NCBI GenBank assembly: GCA_963842775.1
Contig: CAWJHQ010000004.1
Location: 62,001 to 126,000, forward strand
Reading direction: 5' to 3'
Length of the DNA stretch: 64,000 nt
Source of the DNA: R-RK-3 sp963842775
GTDB lineage: Bacteria > Pseudomonadota > Alphaproteobacteria > Rhizobiales > Rhodomicrobiaceae
The first letter of the stretch is position 1. Every line of letters starts with the position of its first letter. Of the stretch, positions 9,396 to 19,529 are shown piece by piece. A model generated the notes under the pieces. The model was not told the DNA's origin. It made no database searches and worked only from the letters and a program-made list of their open reading frames with translations. Position numbers and translations under genes: made by a program.

Positions 9396-10685
9396 ATGAA
9401 ACAGGTGGATCACCGCGCAATCTTACTGTCGATCTATGAATCGGCCGTTGCCGCCGCCCAGCCTGCGCGATGCCTGCCGGCGCATTTTCCTGCCGCGCCG
9501 CGAACAGGCCGTCTCATCGCGCTCGCCTGCGGCAAAGCGGCCGCCGCGATGGCCCAGGCCGCGGAGGCACATTACGCCGACGCCATCGAGGAGGGCCGCT
9601 TCGTCGGCCTCGCGGTAACGCGCAAGGGCTACGGGCTGCCGCTCACCGCGTTCGAGCTGATGGAAGCCGCTCACCCGGTCCCCGACGCAACGAGCGCCGC
9701 CGCCGCCGACCGCGCCCTGCGCCTCGCGGCTGAAGCGCGGGAAGGCGATCTGGTGCTCGCCCTCATTTCGGGAGGCGCGTCGGCGCTATGGGCCGCGCCG
9801 CTGGCGGGTATCAGCCTTGCGGAAAAGCAGGAGCTGACGCGCGGCTTGCTGCGCGGCGGTGCCCCGATTGGCGACATCAACTGCGTGCGCAAGCATCTTT
9901 CGCGAATCAAGGGCGGCCGTTTGGCGCGCGCAGCCTCTCCCGCAGCGCTCGTGACGCTGGCCATATCGGATGTGCCGGGCGACGCTCCGGATACGATCGG
10001 CTCAGGTCCGACCGTCGCCGACCGGACCAGCCTCGCCGAGGCCCGGGCGGTCCTCATGCGCTATGGTATCGTCGCCGCTCCTGCCATCCAGGCGGCGCTA
10101 AGCGACGCCGCGAACGAAACGCCCAAACCAGGTGATCCAGCCTTCGCCGACGCGCGATTCGTGCTTGCCGCCACACCGGGAGAGGCGCTGCGCGCCGCCG
10201 CAGCCACCGCCGCTTCCATGGGCTATGAGCCAATTGTGCTTGGAGACGCGCTCGAAGGAGAAGCGCGCGATATCGCCGCGGAACATGCCCAGCTCGCCCT
10301 CGATGCCTGCCAGCAGGGCAAACGCACGGCGATTCTTTCCGGCGGAGAATTGACCGTCACGATACGGGGCGATGGGCGCGGCGGCCCAAATCAGGAGTAT
10401 GCCTTAGCGCTTGCGCTTGCTCTTGGCGGCCGTCCTGGTATTTTCGCCCTGGCCGCCGATACGGACGGCATCGATGGAGGTGGCGGCGACCCGAACGATC
10501 CTGCCGGAGCCATGATCGCGCCGGACACGCTTGGGCGGGCAGCCAAGGCCAAGCTCGATCCCGGAATGACTCTGGCAAAAAACGATTCCTCGGGATTCTT
10601 TGAAGTGTTAGACGACCTTATCTTAAGCGGGCCGACCTTCACGAATGTGAACGATCTACGGGTGATCCTCGTTGACCCGGCATAA
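9396..10685 (+). CDS. Glycerate 2-kinase (MOFRL family)
   Basis: The enzyme phosphorylates D-glycerate to 2-phosphoglycerate using ATP and links glyoxylate or serine-cycle carbon to glycolysis. The 429 residues hold an N-terminal DUF4147 domain (ALACGKAAAAMAQAAE, LISGGASALWAAP, CVRKHLSRIKGGRLA). The C-terminal MOFRL domain shows ILSGGELTVTIRGDGRGGPN and ALAADTDGIDGGG. It is transcribed away from the amidohydrolase, with about 140 bases between the starts. The nearby pyk would carry the product on to pyruvate after enolase. Confidence 0.88.
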   Translation: MKQVDHRAILLSIYESAVAAAQPARCLPAHFPAAPRTGRLIALACGKAAAAMAQAAEAHYADAIEEGRFVGLAVTRKGYGLPLTAFELMEAAHPVPDATSAAAADRALRLAAEAREGDLVLALISGGASALWAAPLAGISLAEKQELTRGLLRGGAPIGDINCVRKHLSRIKGGRLARAASPAALVTLAISDVPGDAPDTIGSGPTVADRTSLAEARAVLMRYGIVAAPAIQAALSDAANETPKPGDPAFADARFVLAATPGEALRAAAATAASMGYEPIVLGDALEGEARDIAAEHAQLALDACQQGKRTAILSGGELTVTIRGDGRGGPNQEYALALALALGGRPGIFALAADTDGIDGGGGDPNDPAGAMIAPDTLGRAAKAKLDPGMTLAKNDSSGFFEVLDDLILSGPTFTNVNDLRVILVDPA

Positions 10686-10722
10686 CGCGTACCCGATTAC
10701 ATCCGTCAAACGTGGAATTCAG

Positions 10723-11172
10723 ATGAAGAGACACAAATCGAGCCGCATTGCCGTTTGCCTCGGCTTTCTTGCTGCCTCTGCCCTGGGTCTGGCCGCACCA
10801 GCCGCGGCGGATCTGAAACTGTGCAATACGACCACGAGCCGTATCGGCGTCGCCATCGGTTACAAGGACGAACAGGGCTGGGTCAGCGAAGGCTGGTGGA
10901 ATGTCGCCTCACAAACCTGTGAAGTGCTGCTGAAAGGTACGCTTGTGGCGCGATATTACTATATCCATGCACTTGATTACGATCGTGGCGGCGAATGGGG
11001 CGGCAAAGCCTTCATGTGCACGGGCGACAAGGCGTTCACCATACGCGGCGTGCAGGACTGCCAGACGCGCAACTTTAAGCGCTCCGGATTTTTTGAAGTC
11101 GATACCAACGAAGAAAAAGACTGGACCGTCCGCTTGGCGGATCCGGGTGAAGGTGGAGCAGCGACGCAATGA
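10723..11172 (+). CDS. DUF1036 secreted protein
   Basis: The protein has 149 residues from the ATG at 10723. A signal peptide (about 1-28, ending AAPAAA) precedes a DUF1036 domain with LCNTTTSRIGVAIGYKD, GWVSEGWWN and a Cys-containing FMCTGD segment. The stop overlaps the pyk start as ATGA, so the two are translationally coupled. The function of the family is unknown. This neighbour pair recurs in Hyphomicrobiales as far as I recall. Confidence 0.85.
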   Translation: MKRHKSSRIAVCLGFLAASALGLAAPAAADLKLCNTTTSRIGVAIGYKDEQGWVSEGWWNVASQTCEVLLKGTLVARYYYIHALDYDRGGEWGGKAFMCTGDKAFTIRGVQDCQTRNFKRSGFFEVDTNEEKDWTVRLADPGEGGAATQ

Positions 11173-12653
11173 GGCGAAATCGGCGAGCGAAGATCATCGC
11201 GACTCTGGGTCCGGCATCTTCGCGGCCTGAGATGATCAGACGGCTTTTCGAAGCCGGTGCCGATGTGTTCCGAATCAATATGAGCCATGCATCGCACGAG
11301 GATTTGCGCGAACGTCACGCGCAGATCCGCGCCATTGAGCGCGAAACGGATCATCCGATCGGCATCTTATGCGATCTCCAAGGACCCAAATTGCGGGTCG
11401 GCCAATTCGCTACTCCGATCGAGCTGCATTCCGGGGAGAAATTCGCTTTCGACAGGAATGCTGAGCCTGGCACCTATCTACGCGTCTACCTCCCTCATCC
11501 CGAAATTTTCGATAGCATCGAGCCAGGGCATCATCTGCTCCTGAATGACGGCAAGCTGCGGTTGGTAACCACAGCCAACACTCCCGACCGTATCGAAACG
11601 AAGGTGCTGGTCGGCGGCGAACTCTCCAGCCGTAAGGGGGTGAGTCTGCCGGACACGGTTCTCAACTTCAGCCCGCTGACCGAAAAAGACCGCGAAAATC
11701 TCGAATACGCCGCCAATCTCGGGGTCGACTGGATCGCCTTGTCCTTCGTCCAGCGCGCCGAGGACGTCATCGAGGCCAAGCAACTTATCGACGGCCGCGC
11801 CGCGGTCATGTCGAAGATCGAAAAACCTTCGGCGGTGCAGGACATCGACCGCATTCTGGCCGAATCCGATGCGATTATGGTCGCGCGCGGCGACCTTGGC
11901 GTGGAATTGCCGCTGGAGCAGGTGCCTGGCGTACAGAAGCGCCTCACACGGCTGGCGCGACGGCAGGGCAAGCCCGTCGTCGTCGCGACGCAGATGCTGG
12001 AATCGATGATCAGCGCCCCGGTGCCGACCCGCGCGGAGGTCTCGGACGTCGCCACAGCCGTCTTCGAGGGGGCGGACGCAGTCATGCTGTCGGCCGAATC
12101 GGCCTCCGGGCAGTTCCCCACCGAAGCCGTCGCTACGATGAGCAACATCGCGATGGAGGTGGAGCGGGACACGCTTTACGAGGGGATCATCAACAGTCAG
12201 CGTCCGGAGACCGACACCTCGTCAGCGGATGCAATCAGCGCCGCCGCCTGCTCGATCGCCCATGATGCGGGGCTGTCGGCGATCGTCTGCTACACCTCGA
12301 CCGGGGCCACCGCCTTGCGTGTCGCACGCCATCGGCCGGGCCAGCCGATTTTGGTTCTGTCGACCAGCAAAGTCACGGCCAGGCGCCTCGCCGTGGCCTG
12401 GGGCGTGCATTGCGTACTGACGGAAGATCCGCACTCGGTTGCCGATATGGTGACGCGCGCCTGCCGGTTGGCGGCCAGGGAAGGCGTGGCGAAGCTCGGC
12501 GATAAGGTCATCGTTTCGGCCGGACTGCCGTTCGGCACGCCCGGTGCGACCAACATGCTGCGCGTGGTGAGAATCGAAGCGCAAGCCGTGCGCGCGGCGC
12601 AGGCTCATCACGGGGCGGCGGTAGGCGGCGGGGCGGTCCGGGAGCCGGCCTAA
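11169..12653 (+). CDS. pyk: Pyruvate kinase
   Basis: The enzyme converts phosphoenolpyruvate and ADP to pyruvate and ATP. The 494 residues start KIIATLGPASSRPEMI. They include FRINMSHASHEDL, MSKIEKPSAV, the signature MVARGDLGVELPLEQVP and VATQMLESMI. The C-terminal allosteric domain contains VCYTSTGATALRVARHRP. The start codon overlaps the DUF1036 stop by four bases. Confidence 0.97.
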   Translation: MRRNRRAKIIATLGPASSRPEMIRRLFEAGADVFRINMSHASHEDLRERHAQIRAIERETDHPIGILCDLQGPKLRVGQFATPIELHSGEKFAFDRNAEPGTYLRVYLPHPEIFDSIEPGHHLLLNDGKLRLVTTANTPDRIETKVLVGGELSSRKGVSLPDTVLNFSPLTEKDRENLEYAANLGVDWIALSFVQRAEDVIEAKQLIDGRAAVMSKIEKPSAVQDIDRILAESDAIMVARGDLGVELPLEQVPGVQKRLTRLARRQGKPVVVATQMLESMISAPVPTRAEVSDVATAVFEGADAVMLSAESASGQFPTEAVATMSNIAMEVERDTLYEGIINSQRPETDTSSADAISAAACSIAHDAGLSAIVCYTSTGATALRVARHRPGQPILVLSTSKVTARRLAVAWGVHCVLTEDPHSVADMVTRACRLAAREGVAKLGDKVIVSAGLPFGTPGATNMLRVVRIEAQAVRAAQAHHGAAVGGGAVREPA

Positions 12654-12752
12654 AGCGGCGGACTCTTAATGGGAATCGGAAGCGCCGCTCCAGCTTTTTG
12701 TTTCAGCATCGGATTTGTCCGAAAACCGCTGCGCACTTTTCGGTCCGATGCT
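12654..12752. repeat. Two-module palindromic intergenic repeat, copy 2
   Basis: Module A has arms AGCGGCG (12654-12660) and CGCCGCT (12683-12689). Module B has arms AGCATCGGA (12705-12713) and TCCGATGCT (12744-12752), with the core CGAAAACCG and CACTTTTCGG. The T-rich linker CTTTTTGTTT separates them. It lies between the convergent ends of pyk and the TPR gene. Confidence 0.8.
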
Positions 12753-13400
12753 CTAAATCCCCTGCCCTTCGACCTCGCGGGTCAGCTCTTCCTCAGCCTG
12801 CTTCGCCGTCTTCAAATGCGGATAGATCGCGAGCACCTGGCGGGTCGCCTTGAGCGCCGCCTTCTTGCGCCCAGTCTCCCGCAGAATGATGCTCAGCCCC
12901 TCGATGGCTTTAAAATGATGAGGCTCCAGCGCGAGCACCCGTTTCAGTTGCTGCATCGCATTCTCATAGTCCTCGCGGAGAAAATAGATCGTGGCGAGCT
13001 GGTTCCATCCCTCGGCGTAGCGGGGCTCCACCTCGGTCAGCGCCTGGAGTAAACTGGTGGCCAACTCATAATTGCGCGCCTTGATGGCAAGACCCGCTCG
13101 CTCCATCAGCACGTTTGCCGTATCGCTGCCCGATTGGCTCCAGACCTTCTCGATTGCGGCGACTATAAGTTCGGAGCCCGCTTCACTCTCGGCGGCTTTG
13201 AGCTGATCGTAAAGCGAAGCCAGCAATTCGACACGCGCCTTGCGAAGCGATTGCTTCGGCGCGTTAAGCGGCTTCAATGCCGGTAGCTTGGTGTGATGCG
13301 GAGGTTCTGCCGCGATGGCCGCCGACGGCCCTACCGTCAGAGTGGCGCAGGCAGCTATGATGACGGCGCTTAGCGCGCCCGAAACACGACAAGATCTCAT
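12753..13400 (-). CDS. Secreted tetratricopeptide-repeat protein
   Basis: The protein has 215 residues from the ATG at 13400; a longer start at 13418 is possible. A signal peptide ends near AIAAE. At least two TPR units follow, clearest at AEGWNQLATIYFLREDYENAMQQLKRVLALEP and the next repeat. Such proteins serve as periplasmic scaffolds. No enzymatic motif is visible. It converges on pyk across repeat copy 2. Confidence 0.75.
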   Translation of the reverse strand: MRSCRVSGALSAVIIAACATLTVGPSAAIAAEPPHHTKLPALKPLNAPKQSLRKARVELLASLYDQLKAAESEAGSELIVAAIEKVWSQSGSDTANVLMERAGLAIKARNYELATSLLQALTEVEPRYAEGWNQLATIYFLREDYENAMQQLKRVLALEPHHFKAIEGLSIILRETGRKKAALKATRQVLAIYPHLKTAKQAEEELTREVEGQGI

Positions 13401-13468
13401 ATCACCAGTGAAACACACGCCGCAAATCTGTCAACCGTGGCGTGCATCAAACCTTCGAAAATGTGATC

Positions 13469-13594
13469 TCAGCCTTGGCGGGCCTTATAGCGTTTGATCG
13501 TCTTGTTGATCACGTAAAGACGGCCGCGGCGGCGGACGACGCGATTGTCCCGATGACGCTTTCTCAGAGACTTGATCGAATTTTTAATCTTCAT
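13469..13594 (-). CDS. rpmJ: 50S ribosomal protein L36, cysteine-free type
   Basis: The 41 residues MKIKNSIKSLRKRHRDNRVV through YKARQG match the longer, zinc-independent form of L36 found in alphaproteobacteria. None of the zinc-ligand cysteines of the classical form is present. The gene is monocistronic, with a good sigma-70 promoter upstream at 13684-13712. Confidence 0.93.
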   Translation of the reverse strand: MKIKNSIKSLRKRHRDNRVVRRRGRLYVINKTIKRYKARQG

Positions 13595-13683
13595 GATGTT
13601 CTCGAAATGCTGCCATACCGAGCACGGCGGAGTCCCACCGGCGGTGTGTAAGCATCTCCCAATGTTGGAAATCTGCTGGCGCG

Positions 13684-13712
13684 ACACTAGTAAGGCGCGA
13701 CGGGCTTGTCAA
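13684..13712 (-). promoter_or_regulatory. Sigma-70-type promoter of rpmJ
   Basis: On the reverse strand a perfect -35 TTGACA (13712-13707) is separated by 17 bases from TAGTGT (13689-13684). It lies about 90 bases before the rpmJ start. Confidence 0.55.
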
Positions 13713-13762
13713 CTTGAGCGACAAGCCCGCGGCCCTATCAAACAAAATTTTCCTGCGACACG

Positions 13763-15091
13763 CTATCTGGCCGAGAGCGCGCTGAGACGGCTGCGCGCCT
13801 CATCCTGCCCGAGGTCGGCGGCGACCGCATACCACTGCTTCGCCTTCTCCTGATCGGGTTTCAAGCCCCGTGCACCGATAGAGGCGAAGAAGGCCGGATC
13901 AAAGGTGCGCGCGAGAGCCATCGCCGCCTTGCCGCTGCCCTTCTTGGCGACGTGCTCAAACAGCAGTCTGGCGCTCGATACATCACCCATGCTCAGCATC
14001 TGCGTTGCCCGGTCGAGCATCGCAATCTCGGTCTCCGACGAGATCGCCATCTTCTTCGGCTGAGCCAATGAAGGCGCGGCTGCCTCGATCTTGGCCGCGG
14101 CCTGAGGCTGCGGTTCGGGCGGCGCGGCGGTCAGAATCCGCTGCGGCGCGGGCTCTTGGCGAGGTGCAACTGCCACGGCCGGCGGCGGCGCGGCGCTGGG
14201 CGCCCGCTGCAAGTTGACGCTCATAACGCGGCTGTCCGCCGGCGTATTCCGGCCTTTGATCAGCAAAACTTCCACCTGGAAGCGCGCCTCATAATTAGGC
14301 GGCGAGACCAGAGCCAGATTGGTCAGATCACGCAAGGACACGGCCCAAGAATCCTTCAGCCGGAATCCAGCCGAAAGGCTGATCTCGGCGGGAAGGCCGC
14401 GGAACATCAGGAAGGAATATTCTTCGGTATCGCTTTGGGCGACCTCAATCCGCAGCGGGATTTCAGATCCCGGCCTGCCGGATATGTCCTCAACGACAAG
14501 CCCCGGTGCATCCTGCTTGGCGACGCGAATGATGCCCCGTTCAGCCCCGGCAATCGACTGCGGAAGGGCCACAGGAGAAATCGACGCCACTTGCGTGGCT
14601 TGCGGATTTGCGGCGGACTGCGCCATAACCGCCCGCGAGGAAACCTGTCCCCCGTCGACACGGCCGGACGGATTTCTACCGCCACTATCCTGCTCGATGG
14701 TGGTATTCAAGGCGCTGGTGAGCACCGCAGTCGATCCTACCGCGACAGCGCAGGCCAAGGCAACCGCCGCCCCGCCGGAAATGCTGCGCTGACGTCCGTC
14801 CTTGTTGCTGGAAAAGAGCTGCGACTGCTCGAAAGCGCCGCTCATGCTACTCAACGACACCGGATCCGGCATCGGAGCGCGTGCGCCGATCACCATGCGT
14901 CCTGCAGATCTGACGACGCGGCCGTCAGGCAAATGATGGAATGCTACGGATTGGCTCCCGCTCGCCGGACCGATAAAGTCCGGATCGTCAACCGCGTCGA
15001 CCCGGGCCATTCGTTCGGAGAGCCGGTGCGATTTGACTTCAGCTTGGTAAGGTTCCGGTATGCCCGGCGTGTCCTGCTCGTCCTTTGCCAT
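13763..15091 (-). CDS. Membrane-anchored Sel1/TPR-like protein
   Basis: The protein has 442 residues from the ATG at 15091, supported by GGAG eight bases upstream. A cytoplasmic N-terminal part with several Ser/Pro stretches is followed by one transmembrane helix (AAVALACAVAVGSTAVLTSA). A periplasmic region follows, with a Pro/Ala/Gln-rich linker. The last 90 residues resemble Sel1-like repeats: ARLLFEHVAKKGSGKAAMAL and KAKQWYAVAADLGQDEARSR. Similar proteins occur in Hyphomicrobiales without known function. Confidence 0.6.
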   Translation of the reverse strand: MAKDEQDTPGIPEPYQAEVKSHRLSERMARVDAVDDPDFIGPASGSQSVAFHHLPDGRVVRSAGRMVIGARAPMPDPVSLSSMSGAFEQSQLFSSNKDGRQRSISGGAAVALACAVAVGSTAVLTSALNTTIEQDSGGRNPSGRVDGGQVSSRAVMAQSAANPQATQVASISPVALPQSIAGAERGIIRVAKQDAPGLVVEDISGRPGSEIPLRIEVAQSDTEEYSFLMFRGLPAEISLSAGFRLKDSWAVSLRDLTNLALVSPPNYEARFQVEVLLIKGRNTPADSRVMSVNLQRAPSAAPPPAVAVAPRQEPAPQRILTAAPPEPQPQAAAKIEAAAPSLAQPKKMAISSETEIAMLDRATQMLSMGDVSSARLLFEHVAKKGSGKAAMALARTFDPAFFASIGARGLKPDQEKAKQWYAVAADLGQDEARSRLSALSAR

Positions 15092-15594
15092 GGTACAACT
15101 CCACCCGATGACAGCCTGGCGGGCTGTCGACACGGCACCCCTCCGGCGCCCCCCGGACGAAAGCGCGATCCCAGATACGCGGTCGCCTTCGCCCCCATCT
15201 TCATAGAGCCACGCAGCCGCAAAAGCGTCCACGCAACGGAAATCCCCTCAGCCGCCACGAGCGGCAATTCCGACACGAACATTGCCACATGATCGCGTGA
15301 GAATTCCACCAGTTTCGCTCTGCGGCCGGAAGGTCTATAGGCGTTTCCGGCCGTCGATCCGTCGAGGTTGGCGCGTAATTGGTAAAATAAGGCTTACGGG
15401 CCGGGTTACAGATCGAAAGTTCCCGTTTACCTCATAGCAAGCAATAACGGCGACAATTCGATAAAAATTTAGGCAAGTTGGGAAAAACACTGTATGCCCG
15501 AGGCAGGATTGCGGCATTTACGTGTGAAGGGGCGAGGAAGCCATTATCTAACTGGAAACCGCGCCGGATTTGGCGGACGGCAAGCCAGAAAATA
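15092..15594. other. Gene-free stretch between the Sel1-like gene and tRNA-Val
   Basis: No supportable gene was found. The in-frame extension of the Sel1-like ORF reaches 15232 but has no start better than 15091. A small hairpin (ACAGCC/GGCTGT) lies in the presumed leader. The part from 15330 to 15540 is noticeably more AT-rich than its surroundings. Confidence 0.6.
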
Positions 15595-15669
<75 letters not shown>

Positions 15670-15962
15670 GGTAACGGCCTGATCGTTGCGACCGGCGTTG
15701 CAAGGTGTCATTGACGCCCTGCATCGCGGCATTGAATACCATGCACCTCTTTCGCCAGCAAGACGCTTTCAGGCTTGTCCAGAAACGCAGCCCCTCGCTT
15801 TTCCCGCGCAAATTCCCATGTTGCAGTATGACGAGCACAATCGGGAAAACCATGTCCCCATAAAGACGACTGGCGGACGACGATTCCCGAAAACTGTGAG
15901 AAACCAAAAAGCCCGGATCATGCGCAATCATGCTCGGGAACTTCAAGGCGGCCAGGGCACTC

Positions 15963-16967
15963 ATGTTCACGAGAAGCTTTCCTTTGTTTTCCATTTTCGG
16001 CTTTCGTATCAGCATCGATCTATCCTGGTTCGTGCTTGCGGCGCTCATCGTCTGGAGCCTGGCCACGGACTTATTTCCGGAATATCTGCCAGAACGGAGC
16101 GCACAAACCTATTACGTCATGGGGACGGTGGCCGCGTTGGGCATGTTCGCCTCGATCGTTTTCCACGAACTCGCCCATTCGCTGGTGGCGCGCCTTTACG
16201 GCATCAAGATCGCGGGAATCACGCTGTTCATCTTCGGTGGTGTCGCCGAACTCGAAGACGAGCCGCCCACCCCGAAATCCGAGTTTCTCGTCGCCATCGC
16301 CGGACCGATTTCCAGCGTCGTTCTCGGCGGAGCGTTTTTCCTTATTGCCAGCGTATTGGAGACGAGCAGCCCACCGGAAGTGCTTGCCGTGCTCAGCTAT
16401 CTCACGGTCATCAACATCGTGCTGGCGGTGTTCAACCTCATCCCGGCCTTCCCTCTGGATGGCGGACGCATGCTCAGAGCCGCGCTTTGGTGGCGCCAGG
16501 GCGATTTGCGGAAGGCAACCCGTCTTGCCTCGTTCATGGGCGCGGCGCTCGGCATCGCGTTGATGGCATTCGGCGTTTATAATTCGTTCCAGGGCTCGCT
16601 GATCGGCGGGATGTGGCAGATCCTCATCGGCTATTTCGTCTTCAACGCGGCCGGTCATGCACGCCGGCAAACCGAGATCGTCGAAAGGCTTCGGGGCGTC
16701 AGCGTGGGCCAGCTCATGCGAACACTGCCGCCGCATGTGCCCGACGGCCTTCCGGTCGCTGCCTTCGGCGGAGGGACGGTAACAGCGGATCAAAGCGCGG
16801 TTGCGGCCCTGCGCCAGCTATTGCGCAGCCCCCAATCGGAGGCCTTGGTCGTGGCCGACGGGAAAGCAGTGGGCGTGATCAGTGCCCGCGATATTTTCAC
16901 GTTCCTCAATCGTCAAGCCGCTTTGCGGAGCGCGGCAAATGTGCAGCGGGACCCCGGCCGAGCCTGA
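15963..16967 (+). CDS. Site-2-protease-type M50 metallopeptidase with C-terminal CBS region
   Basis: The protein has 334 residues from the ATG at 15963. It is an integral membrane zinc protease: VFHELAHSLVAR supplies HExxH and NLIPAFPLDGGRML supplies the second NPDG-like zinc site. Six or so hydrophobic segments surround these. The C-terminal 110 residues resemble a shortened CBS pair (VSVGQLMRTLPPHVPDGLPV, ALVVADGKAVGVISARDIF). The substrate is unknown. It converges with the cinA-like gene, with six bases between stops. Confidence 0.85.
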   Translation: MFTRSFPLFSIFGFRISIDLSWFVLAALIVWSLATDLFPEYLPERSAQTYYVMGTVAALGMFASIVFHELAHSLVARLYGIKIAGITLFIFGGVAELEDEPPTPKSEFLVAIAGPISSVVLGGAFFLIASVLETSSPPEVLAVLSYLTVINIVLAVFNLIPAFPLDGGRMLRAALWWRQGDLRKATRLASFMGAALGIALMAFGVYNSFQGSLIGGMWQILIGYFVFNAAGHARRQTEIVERLRGVSVGQLMRTLPPHVPDGLPVAAFGGGTVTADQSAVAALRQLLRSPQSEALVVADGKAVGVISARDIFTFLNRQAALRSAANVQRDPGRA

Positions 16968-16973
16968 CCGATT

Positions 16974-17766
16974 TCAACCCATCTCCTGAGCCCGCCGCGC
17001 GAATGCGAGGCCTCCGCCCTGAAGCCGAGCCTCAAGGCCTCTCGCCGCAGCGTCAAGGCGTTCCGGGTCGACTGAACGCAGAACGAGATAAACGCCAGGC
17101 CGCCCTTCGTCGAAATAAGGATAACTGCCCATCTGCACATCGGCGTAATCACCTTGCGCAGCGCTGAGATGCGGCGCGATCGTGCCTTCCGGCGCATTCA
17201 CATGAATGCTGAGCGAGAGCAGTTTTGCACCCGTGCGCAGCCGGGGCGTCACCGCTTCCAGCATCGCTGCCATGATGCGCGGTACGCCCGCCATCACGAT
17301 CACATTGCCGATGAAGAAGCCGGGCGCACGGGAAACCGGATTGTCGACCAGGTCGGCTCCGGCGGGAATGCGCGCCATGCGCAACCTCGCGGGGGTCAGG
17401 TCCGCCTCGCTGAGCCGCTCGCGCAGCATGGCGCGAGCGCGCGGGTCAACGTCGATCGTCACGCCGAACGCTTTTGCGACGGCATCGGCGGTGATGTCGT
17501 CATGGGTCGGGCCGATCCCCCCTGTCGTGAAGACGTAATCGTAGCCGGCCCCGCAGCGCATTCACTGCGGCGATGATCTCATCCTCGACATCGGCAACGA
17601 CGCGCACTTCGCGCAAGCGGATGCCGATGGCGGTGAGATGGTCCGCAATGGTGCCGATATTGGTGTCCTTGGTGCGTCCCGAAAGGATTTCATCGCCGAT
17701 TACCAGAACGGCGGCGGTGACAATATCGGCGGCCCCGGCGCCATCCGTTGCATCATTGTCGGTCAT
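16974..17766 (-). CDS. CinA/MoaB-like molybdopterin-binding domain protein, frame-disrupted
   Basis: The reading starts at 17766, two bases after the stop of the acyl-CoA dehydrogenase. It runs AAVLVIGDEILSGRTKDTN to AAVNALR in one frame, then YDYVFTTGGIGPTHDDITAD to the stop at 16974 in another. The frames meet near 17548, where one extra base lies in CGGGGCC. GDEILSG and TTGGIGPTHDD are signatures of the MoCF_biosynth fold found in CinA N-termini. There is no C-terminal nicotinamide deamidase domain. The repaired length is about 263 residues. Confidence 0.82.
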
Positions 17767-17768
17767 TG

Positions 17769-19454
17769 CTACAGCCCTTCGCCCGCGCGCGCGACGATCG
17801 CATCCGTGTCCGCGCCTTTCAATCCAGCGCCATAGCTGTGCCGCCATCCCCCGGCAAGCCTTGATGCGGCGAACGGCTCGGCTATTTCGGCAGGCGCGTT
17901 GGCGATGAGCAAACTTGCAGCCGCGAGCAATGCCAGCCGCTCGGCAAGCCAGCGCGCATCGCCTTCATGGAGCGACTGCGTAGCCAGGGCATGCTTCAGC
18001 TGGTCGAGCGCAGCAGCGATGTGGACATTGCTTCTTGCCGTTGGCTCCATCGAGGCGAGCACCGCTTCGACGGCGTCAGGCTCGCGCTGCATCACCCGCA
18101 GAATATCGAGGCACATCACATTGCCCGACCCTTCCCATATCGCATTGAGCGGGGCCTCGCGATACGCGCGGGCAAGCAAGCCCTCCTCGACATAGCCGTT
18201 GCCGCCCATGCACTCCATGGCCTCATAGGCGAAGGGAGGCGCGGCCTTGCATGCCCAATATTTGATCACCGGCGTCATCAGCCGCCGGTAAGCCGCCTCC
18301 TGGGGATCGCGCGCGTGGTCGAAGCTGCCCGCCAGGCGAAATGCCAGCGCGGTCGCGGCCTCGGCATCGAGCGCCAGATCGGCCAGCACATTCGCCATCA
18401 GCGGTTGATCGATCAGCTTGCGCTGAAACACCGTCCGGTGCCGCGTGTGACGCAGCGCATTCGCCAGCGTGAAGCGCATCAATCCCGCCGAAGAGAGGAC
18501 GCAATCGAGCCGCGTCAGCGTCACCATCTCGATGATTGCCGGAACGCCCCTGCCCTCCTCGCCGACAAGCTGAGCCTCCGCGCCGAGAAAGGTCACCTCC
18601 GACGATGCGTTGGAGCGGTTGCCCAGCTTATCTTTCAGCCGCTCGATACGCAGGGCGTTGAGGCTGCCATCGGCGCGGAAGCGCGGCAGCAGGAAACAGG
18701 ACAGCCCTTTCGGCGCTTGCGCAAGGATAAGGAAGGCATCGCACATCGGCGCCGACATGAACCATTTATGCCCGGTGATGGCATAGAGGCCGTCGCTGCC
18801 AAGGGGGGCGGCCTCGGTAATATTGGCCCGCACATCCGTGCCGCCCTGCTTTTCCGTCATTCCCATGCCGATGGTGACGGATGTCTTCCGCTCCATCGGC
18901 ACGAAAGAGGGGTCATATTCGCGGCTGAGAAGCTTGGGCTGCAGACGGCCAAGCAGCGCTTCATCGAGGCGCAAGGTGGCGAATGACGCATGCGTCATGG
19001 TGATCGGGCACATATGCCCGGCTTCCGCCTGCGACATCATATAGAGCTTGGCGCCCCGCGCCACATGTGCGCCCGGCCGCGCGGCTACGCCGAGACCGGC
19101 CTGGTCCCAGGTCGCACAATGCAGCCCGTGGCGCATCGATAATGTCATCAACTCATGATAGGCGGGGTGAAACTCCACCATATCGCGCCGCCGGCCCTTC
19201 TGATCGATGACCCGAAGTTTGGGCGGGTTTTCATTGGCCAGCCGCCCGAGATCGAGCACATGCGCGCTGCCGGCGATTCGGCCGATTTCATTCAGCTCGT
19301 CCCGAGCCCATGACGCGCCTTCGCGCGCCGTCGCATCCGCCAAAGCGCGGTCGCTGGCGAAAAGATTCACATCCTCGAAAATCGGGCTTTGATTGAAACC
19401 TTCGCCCGCCGCGCCCAGGGCGACGCTTAGGAGACTGCTATCGCTATTCTGCAT
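17769..19454 (-). CDS. AidB-like acyl-CoA dehydrogenase
   Basis: The protein has 561 residues from the ATG at 19454 (MQNSDSSLL). N-terminal features are NQSPIFEDVNLFASDRAL and the aromatic HPAYHELM segment of AidB. The flavin-binding motifs are MGMTEKQGGTDVRAN and GHKWFMSAPMCD. The C-terminal helical part includes EAMECMGGNGYVEE and IWEGSGNVMCLD. The family contains AidB, which binds DNA and FAD in the alkylation response, and related dehydrogenases. It is divergent from pyrB. Whether it has a true acyl-CoA substrate cannot be judged. Confidence 0.87.
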   Translation of the reverse strand: MQNSDSSLLSVALGAAGEGFNQSPIFEDVNLFASDRALADATAREGASWARDELNEIGRIAGSAHVLDLGRLANENPPKLRVIDQKGRRRDMVEFHPAYHELMTLSMRHGLHCATWDQAGLGVAARPGAHVARGAKLYMMSQAEAGHMCPITMTHASFATLRLDEALLGRLQPKLLSREYDPSFVPMERKTSVTIGMGMTEKQGGTDVRANITEAAPLGSDGLYAITGHKWFMSAPMCDAFLILAQAPKGLSCFLLPRFRADGSLNALRIERLKDKLGNRSNASSEVTFLGAEAQLVGEEGRGVPAIIEMVTLTRLDCVLSSAGLMRFTLANALRHTRHRTVFQRKLIDQPLMANVLADLALDAEAATALAFRLAGSFDHARDPQEAAYRRLMTPVIKYWACKAAPPFAYEAMECMGGNGYVEEGLLARAYREAPLNAIWEGSGNVMCLDILRVMQREPDAVEAVLASMEPTARSNVHIAAALDQLKHALATQSLHEGDARWLAERLALLAAASLLIANAPAEIAEPFAASRLAGGWRHSYGAGLKGADTDAIVARAGEGL

Positions 19455-19529
19455 TTTTTCTCGAAAACCTCTCCGCTTTCGATTATGGCGCTTGCGGGGC
19501 ATGAGTCGCGTCAGTATAACAGCGCTTTA